A DNA stretch of 15,378 nucleotides from Acephala macrosclerotiorum (Eukaryota > Ascomycota > Leotiomycetes > Helotiales > Mollisiaceae), in assembly GCA_014904845.1 (NCBI GenBank), contig MU119680.1:1-15378 (forward strand), read 5' to 3'. The position numbers and the translations under genes were made by a program. The notes beneath the pieces were generated by a model. It had not been told where the DNA came from. It did not search any database and worked only from the letters and a program-made list of their open reading frames with translations. The stretch's first letter is position 1. The number at the start of each line of letters is the position of its first letter. Shown here piece after piece: positions 9,490 to 15,378 of the stretch.

Positions 9490-11100
9490 TCGATAAAAAA
9501 AGAGGAAATTTGTAGTAATAAACGTGATAATAGAAAAATGCAAAGAAACACGTGCAGTACGAATAAATGAACTGCTTGTGAGAACCGATATTGCTCGCAG
9601 GTAGAGAGCTCAAAGACTAGTTTCGAGGCTCCGGGATTAATGTCGCGATAATAAGAGAGAATGTATTAATAGAGAACGATCAAAGTCCAGCTCTGAACAC
9701 TTTAAGCAAAAGCAAGAAATTCTAATAATATTAAGCGGTAACGACAGTAGGTTTAATGGTAACAATAGTGGGTTGACGGTAACGATAGTGGGTTGGCGGT
9801 AACGATAGTAGATTGGCGGTAACAATAGTAGGTTGGCGGTAACGACAATGGGTTGGCGGTAACGATAATAAATTGGCGGTAACGATAGTGAGTTGCATTT
9901 AATGCTTGAGGGCTCGTGGGCTGACGGGATAAGGATCTCGCATCGGTCACCGCGGCACATGATCCGTAAGAAGTCTAGAGGGCCAATTAAAATGACCAAT
10001 GCCCAGAGAGTCCGACCAGATCTCGATTCGGACGCACATAAAAACTGAGCCTTATCGGTTCCTAATATGTTCCATTTTCCGCACGACCCCAAGTGGCTTT
10101 GCAGGCTTTGCACAACCAGTTCGAGTCTTTCTTAAGTAGACAACTCCGATCGAACAACAAACAAATGTGCGTTTAGTGTCGGGGCTACTTCAATTATACT
10201 TCTTTCTCCAAATATATGATTATATTAGAAACGTTGGCAATTGTACTCCCCGGTACCATCCCAGCACGTACAAGCTGATTTCAGATCAACTTTTTTAATA
10301 AAAAGCTTTTTCGAGTCCGGTAATTACAAATTTTTCTTCTTTTAATAGTAATATATTTCGGTAGTTATAGAGAGTGCGATGTTCGAGCTATCCAGAACAA
10401 TCTAGGGCCGTTGCCGAGTTTGTAATGCGGTTTTAAAGATGCGAAAAATGTTTTACTATGTTCTCATAAGTCTTTGACTTGGTCTTTCCGTTCTACTTTG
10501 CCACCGTCCAACTCGTCTTAATAAGGGCCGTATACGATCAGTCCTAAATTCGTTGGATATTGAATAGTTTTGTAGGAATCTCCGTAAAGCTTCGAGATTT
10601 GTACTAACTAGAACCAATTGCTGCTTAAACTGAGTAGTGACTATCGTTGTCCAAGTCTCTCGAAAAATTGCTGTCAAAGGTTCGCATGTATGCGTTTTTC
10701 ATCTGTACCTTGGAATAAAGGCGCCTTTTCGGCTGCTCTTCGCGACAATAGTGTGAAGTATAATGCGATCTGGTTCTATAATTCCTAGGGAAAGAAAGGT
10801 TCGTTAATTGTTAGTATATTCAAGTTCTTCGTCCATAGTTATTTCTAGCAAGTCTATATCTCTACGCTCGTTTTTATATTTGTTTAAATTTACTTTTGGC
10901 TTAAACAGCGGTCTTGCGATAAATGCCACTAATAGCTATAGTAGAAATTGAAAATGGCAAAAAAGTTTCTTTGCGGTATTAGTTTAAAAGAAATAAACTA
11001 CAATTGGCGCGCGACAAGTAAATTCAAAAGTGGCTTTTAATTGTAGATTTTAGAGGCCTGGACTTGGTTAACGAGATTTAGTTCGGGCTCTTATAATATC
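9490..11100 (-). pseudogene. Possible decayed protein gene, family unknown
   Basis: One minus-strand frame runs through the second island with relatively few stops. Between about 11100 and 9637 (about 487 codons) I count 13 stops, where this composition would predict more than 25. In the first 480 bases (11100-10621) this frame has 6 stops and the neighbouring frame 13. The two longest open stretches, 10677-10456 (73 codons) and 10113-9637 (158 codons), are both in this frame. A further open part lies at about 9620-9481. One downstream region, 10810-10628, is also open for 61 codons in another minus-strand frame, so a frameshift or a wrong frame choice is possible. The longer open stretch runs into the minisatellite, which is unusual for a real gene. 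Recognisable domains: none. I would treat it as a broken gene or transposon remnant, not as expressed. Confidence 0.3.
9737..9900. repeat. 20-bp minisatellite, about eight units
   Basis: Units begin at 9740, 9761, 9781, 9801, 9821, 9841, 9861 and 9881. The first has 21 bases and the last loses its identity in its final third. The consensus is AACGATAGTGGGTTGGCGGT. Among the six central units all seven variable positions are transitions (G/A or C/T), with no transversion. The unit contains TTGGC, the motif clustered in the first island. Because 20 is not a multiple of three, translation on the minus strand yields a 20-residue period rich in Tyr, Arg, Leu and Pro. This is very probably an artefact of the repeat. 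Confidence 0.9.
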
Positions 11101-11160
11101 TTCTTAAGAAAAGATCGAACGAACGTATTAGAGTTTAAAAAGATTTTTTATACAAAAAAT
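9901..11160. other. Second island, balanced composition, no intact gene
   Basis: Apart from the minisatellite and the possible decayed minus-strand frame, this segment holds no recognisable gene, RNA or terminal repeat. C and G occur in all contexts, so it was only lightly mutated. Its right edge fades from about 11100 to 11400. No inverted repeats of the kind bounding the first island were found at its ends. Confidence 0.5.
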
Positions 11161-11264
11161 TGAATTATATAATTAGTTTATTTAAGTTGAAATAAGCGTA
11201 AATATATAAAAATCGAACGAAGTTATATTGTAAATATATTAAATAAAATTATTATAATAGAATT
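11161..11264. other. Transition zone out of the second island
   Basis: Composition shifts from balanced to AT-rich over a few hundred bases, with isolated non-CpG G and C continuing to about 11420. It therefore overlaps the start of repeat copy B, whose first 150 bases are less mutated than the other copies. Confidence 0.45.
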
Positions 11265-12515
11265 ATATATTTTTTCTTTAAAAATCTTTGTAAATAACTA
11301 ATTTCGAGAGTAGTACTAATTACGTGTTTTTTAATACATAAAAAGGTTTCGTTTACTATAGATTAATTAATAAATTTTTATTTTTTATTTTAATTAATTG
11401 ATTGATTAATTTACGAACTACGAATTACTTCGAATAAATTTAATTTATTAATTAAAACGAATTAATTTACGATTAAATTTTTTTATTTTATATTTTATTA
11501 TTTTTTTATATTAATAAAACGATATCGAAAAATGAATTATTTATATACGATTTATATATTTTATTTTTTATTATTATTAAAAAAAAATTCAAATTATTAA
11601 AAATTGAAAATTAAAAATTAATTAATAAATTTTTTTTATTTTAATTATATTATTCGAAATTAAATAATTTAATTATAAAATTACAAAATAATAAAAAAAT
11701 ATTAATTTATAAAAATTACGTATTAAATTACGCGAAATATTTAATATTAAAAAAAATATAAAAAAAAAAAATTTATAATAATTATTTATAATAATTAATT
11801 TTATTTTTAATAAAAATTAAAATATAAAAAAAAAAACTTTAATACGAAAAAAATAAAAATTATAATATTAAAAAATGAAATTGTTTTGTTATTTTATATT
11901 TTAATTTTAATTTTTTTAAAAATCGTAATTCGTAAATCGTTTATAATTATTTTTAAATTAAAATAATAAAATTAAAATAAATTTTAAATTTTAAAAAATA
12001 ATATAAAAAAAATTAAAATAAAAAATTTTAATCGAAAAAAATCGATTAAAAAAATACTTATTAAAAAAATACATTTTATTAAAACGAATAAATAAATAAA
12101 ATTTTAAATAAAAATTAAAATAAATTTTTTTTTATAAAAAAACGATATAAATAAAAATTAATTTTTAAAATGAATTTTATTTAAAAATAATAATTTAAAA
12201 ATTTGTATTTTTAAATTATTAAATTAATTATTAATTTAAAAACTAAAATTAATATATTATTCGTATTAAAATTTATTTTAATTATATTATCGATTTTTTT
12301 AAAAAAAAATTTACGAATAATAAAAACAATTTTTTAAAAATATAAAATTTCGAAAAATATATATTCGTATTAAAATTAAAAATATTTTAATTTAAAAAAA
12401 ATAATATTACGATTTTTTTAAAATAATATAATAATATATACGAAAATTATAAAATTATTTTAAAAATTAAAAAAATATAATTTTTATAATATATTAATTC
12501 GATTTATAAAAAATA
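11265..12515 (+). repeat. Longest copy (B) of the decayed repeat family
   Basis: Bases 11460-12515 match arm A (1450-2455) in reverse orientation. Bases 11270-11560 match copy C directly and copy D inverted. The family therefore has at least four members in the window, and B is the most complete. Its left end (11265-11420) keeps non-CpG C and G lost from the other copies, so this end gives the best view of the ancestral sequence. No terminal repeats, coding motifs or target duplications are visible. It could be part of an LTR retrotransposon or a DNA transposon. Confidence 0.7.
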
Positions 12516-12660
12516 AATTCGATTTATATTAAAATTTTTTTTATTTTTTTATATTATTTAATAATTTAAAAATTGTTTTAAATATTAATATTATAAAAAT
12601 ATTTTAAAAATTAAATAATATTATAATTTAATATTAATTAAATTCTTATAAAATATATTA

Positions 12661-13884
12661 TTAATCGTTTAAAAAAATATAATAAAAATTAATACTATAT
12701 ATAACGATTAATAAAACGAATAATATTATTTTAAATATTTTAAACGAATAAAAAATAAGAAAATCGATTTTCGCGATTATTTATATTTAAAAATAATTAA
12801 TATTAATATAATTAAATTATAAAATAAATAATTAAAAAAAAATTTAATTACGATTTTAATAAACGTTTTAAAAATATATAAAGAATTTAAAAATTTATTT
12901 AATTTATTATTTAAAAAAAAAAAATTAATATTAATAAAATTTTTTTAAAAAAATCGAATTTATTATTATATATTTTTAATAATAATAATATTAACGTTTA
13001 AAATTTTAATAAAACGATTATTAATAAATTTTTCGAAAAATTATTAATAAATATAATAATAATAAATAAATTGAAAAATAAAATTTAAAATATATAAAAA
13101 AAAATTTTAATAAAAGTTTTTAATAAAAAAAAATATTTAAAAATCGAATTATAACGATAAATTTTATAAAACGTTTAAAACGAAAAACGAAAAAAAAAAT
13201 AAACGTAAATTAATCGAAAAATAAAATTTTAAAATAATAATTCGATATTAAAAATAATAATTTTATTAATAAAATTTTATTATAAAATTTTTTTAAAAAT
13301 ATAATATCGTTTTTAAATATTTAAAAAAAAAAAATAATTATTAATATTTTAAAAATATCGAATTTTATTATAATAATTATTAATTAATAATAAAAAAATA
13401 ATATTTATTATTTAATTTTAATAAATATTAAAATCGTTATAATAAAAAAAATATTAAAAATCGTTAATTTTATAAAATAATTTTTTGAAAATTTTTATAA
13501 AATTTTTATAAAATATTTAAAAAAACGAATTGATTTGTTTTTATTATTAAAAATTTTATAATATTCGAAATTAATATAATGAAAATTAATTATTCGTTAT
13601 TAATTAAAAAAAATATATTATTATTATTTTTAAATTATATTTTAATTTATTTAAATTAATTAATTCGAATAAAAAATACAAAATATTATATTATTTTTAT
13701 ATATATAATTCGAGATTTTAATAATATGATTATAAATATTAAAAGTTTTTAATTATTTATTATTATTAAATAAAATTTCAAATTCGTTAAAATAATTATT
13801 ATAAAAATAAAAATTAAATACGAAATCGAATATAAATTTTTTTTTTTTAAAATAATTATTTATTATTATAATAAAAATATAAAT
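12661..13884 (+). pseudogene. Decayed transposon-like coding frame, first part
   Basis: One plus-strand frame (codons starting at 12661, 12664 and so on) is unexpectedly open for this composition, where I estimate about one codon in ten should be a stop. From 12724 to 13044 (107 codons) there are stops only at 12820, 12829 and 12946. From 13534 to 13884 (117 codons) stops occur only at 13657, 13750 and 13771. The middle, 13045-13533, is more broken but still includes an open run at 13141-13221. Two in-frame ATG codons remain at 13579 and 13726. The residues are mostly Ile, Leu, Phe, Tyr, Asn and Lys, as expected when a normal gene loses C and G on both strands. No domain can be named. The likely source is a transposon protein. 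Confidence 0.4.
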
Positions 13885-14234
13885 TGAATATAAAAATAAT
13901 AATTCGTAAAATAATATATTTCGAGATTTTAAAAATTTTAATTTTATACGATTATAATTATTTTTTTTTTAAAAATTTATTTATATTAAATTACTAAAAA
14001 TCGTTATATTTATATATATTTTTAAATCGAAAAAATATTAAAAAAAAAATATAATATAAAAAATTAAATATTAATATTATTAAAAAATAATATAATATTA
14101 AAACTTATAAACGATTTTTATATTTTAACGAATTTTTTTTTATTTTTAATTTTTAATATTATTTTATATAAAATAAATACGATTAAAATAAATATTATTA
14201 ATTCAAAAAAAAAAACGTAAATAAAATAATATAA
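13885..14234. other. AT desert between two relic frames
   Basis: The frame open up to 13884 meets a cluster of stops at 13885-13912, and the next open frame, in a different phase, starts at 14235. The gap may hold an indel that shifted one gene, or the end of one gene and the start of another. No GC anchor decides this. Confidence 0.4.
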
Positions 14235-14915
14235 AAAACGAGATTATTTTTTTTAATTTTTTATAAAACGTTTTTTTTTAATAAAAAAAATAAAATAATT
14301 ATTAATAAAAAAACGAAAAAGTATTTTTTTATAATAATATTATTATTTTTAAATATAAATATTAAAAAAAATTTTTTAAAAACAATATAAAATATTAATT
14401 ATTTTATTTTATTAAAAAAAAACGAAATTAAAAAAAAAATTTTATTGTTAAATAATTTTAATTTAAAATTATTTAATATAAATATTAATATAATATATAA
14501 ATTTAAATTTAAAAAAATACGATTTATCGATTTAATCGACGAAATTAAAAAAAATTTTAAAAAACGAAAAAATTAATTCGAACGATTTAAAACGTAAAAA
14601 ATATTTCAAAAATATATTAAAAAATATACAAAATATTTATTAAAAACTAATTATAAAAATTTAAAAAAAAAAATTTTAATAAAATAATATTTAATCGTAA
14701 AAAAATAATAATATTTAATTAAATTTTTTTTTTTAAAATTTATAAAAATATTTATTTGTTTATTCGTATTAAAACAATTTAATATACGATATAATAAATT
14801 TTTTTTTTTTATTATTTTAAAGTTTTATTTTCGATTATAATAAAAATATTTTAAAAATAATTCGATTATAAAATATTTAAAAAAAGTAATAATTTTTATT
14901 AAAATTTATAATTAT
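14235..14915 (+). pseudogene. Decayed transposon-like coding frame, second part
   Basis: In the phase starting at 14235 there are 8 stops in 227 codons (14388, 14574, 14595, 14685, 14706, 14709, 14838 and 14841), where about 20 would be expected at one in ten. The longest runs are 14235-14387 (51 codons), 14391-14573 (61 codons) and 14712-14837 (42 codons). A stretch at about 14520-14573 keeps acidic residues and reads like an amphipathic helix. The spacing of hydrophobic positions over 14510-14700 would be compatible with a retrotransposon Gag core, but that is a guess without diagnostic residues. It lies downstream of the other relic frame on the same strand and may belong to the same element. 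Confidence 0.4.
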
Positions 14916-15378
14916 TAATTATAAAAAAATTATTAAAAATTATTAATTAATTAATACGATTATAAAAATAAATTCGATTATTTTAAAAAATATTAATATA
15001 TTTTTTTTTATAAATAAATTTTTTAAAAAATTTATCACATATTTTTACGTTTTTTTAATAAATTTTTTTTTATATACGATTAATTTATATTAAACGTTTA
15101 AAATAAAAATATAATAATTTTTATAATTTTATTAAAAATTTTAAAAATAATTAATTTTATAATTTAATTTATTTTAATTATAATAATAATTTTAAAATTA
15201 TAATATTATTTTTAAATAATATAAAAATTAAAAAACTTTATACGAATTATAATAATAAATTAATATTTTTAGAGATTTATTAATTCGTTTTTACATATAA
15301 TTAAAACTTAAATAAAACGTTAAATCGAATTAAAAAAATTTAAATTTATATAAAATTTAAATTATAATTTTATTAAAA
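14916..15378. other. AT desert to the window end
   Basis: Stops become frequent again after 14916 in the frame used upstream. Apart from scattered CpG and a few other cytosines (for example near 15036 and 15293), nothing can be recognised. Confidence 0.55.

Noticed and set aside
9737..9900. CRISPR array
   Set aside because: The units are contiguous 20-bp repeats with no unique spacers.
9753..9950. Second minus-strand frame of 65 codons across the minisatellite
   Set aside because: It is the same 20-bp repeat read in another phase, and its periodic Tyr/Arg/Leu/Pro pattern comes from the repeat itself.
1..15378. Mitochondrial DNA with AT spacers and GC clusters, or a naturally AT-rich protist genome
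   Set aside because: The GC islands are hundreds of bases to more than a kilobase long, not short GC clusters, and neither explanation accounts for C and G surviving almost only as CpG.
1..15378. Bisulfite-converted sequence
   Set aside because: Conversion would remove C from one strand only and leave G intact. Here both C and G are lost outside CpG, and two islands keep C in every context.

Overview
This window looks like a heavily mutated heterochromatic stretch of a filamentous fungal genome, most likely an ascomycete. About 12.9 kb of the 15.4 kb is extremely AT-rich, and almost every C or G left in it sits in a CpG dinucleotide. Such loss of CpA, CpT and CpC on both strands with CpG spared is what repeat-induced point mutation (RIP) or a closely related C-to-T process leaves behind. 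I find no intact protein-coding gene, no tRNA or rRNA, no CRISPR array and no recognisable promoter. The species cannot be told from the sequence.

Layout: (1) 1-2617 is an AT desert. Its right part (1450-2455) is one arm of a large inverted repeat. (2) 2618-3410 is an island of ordinary composition with abrupt edges. It is bounded by short imperfect terminal inverted repeats next to TA dinucleotides and carries arrays of a TTGGC/GCCAA motif at both ends. I read it as a small non-autonomous DNA transposon that landed after the surrounding DNA had already decayed. (3) 3411-9299 is AT desert with a short direct copy (3555-3850) and an inverted copy (4680-4930) of the same decayed repeat family, a tandem repeat of about 200 bp (6218-6860) and long poly-A tracts. 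(4) 9300-11264 is a second island with graded edges. It holds a 20-bp minisatellite and a minus-strand reading frame with fewer stops than its neighbouring frame. (5) 11265-12515 is the longest copy of the decayed repeat family and the other arm of the inverted repeat. (6) 12516-15378 is AT desert in which two plus-strand frames (12661-13884 and 14235-14915) have far fewer stops than the composition predicts, so they are probably ghosts of a transposon gene.

The pieces do not form a working pathway. They record successive transposon insertions, duplication, saturating C-to-T mutation and at least one later insertion. All repeat alignments and stop counts were done by eye, and no database search was possible.
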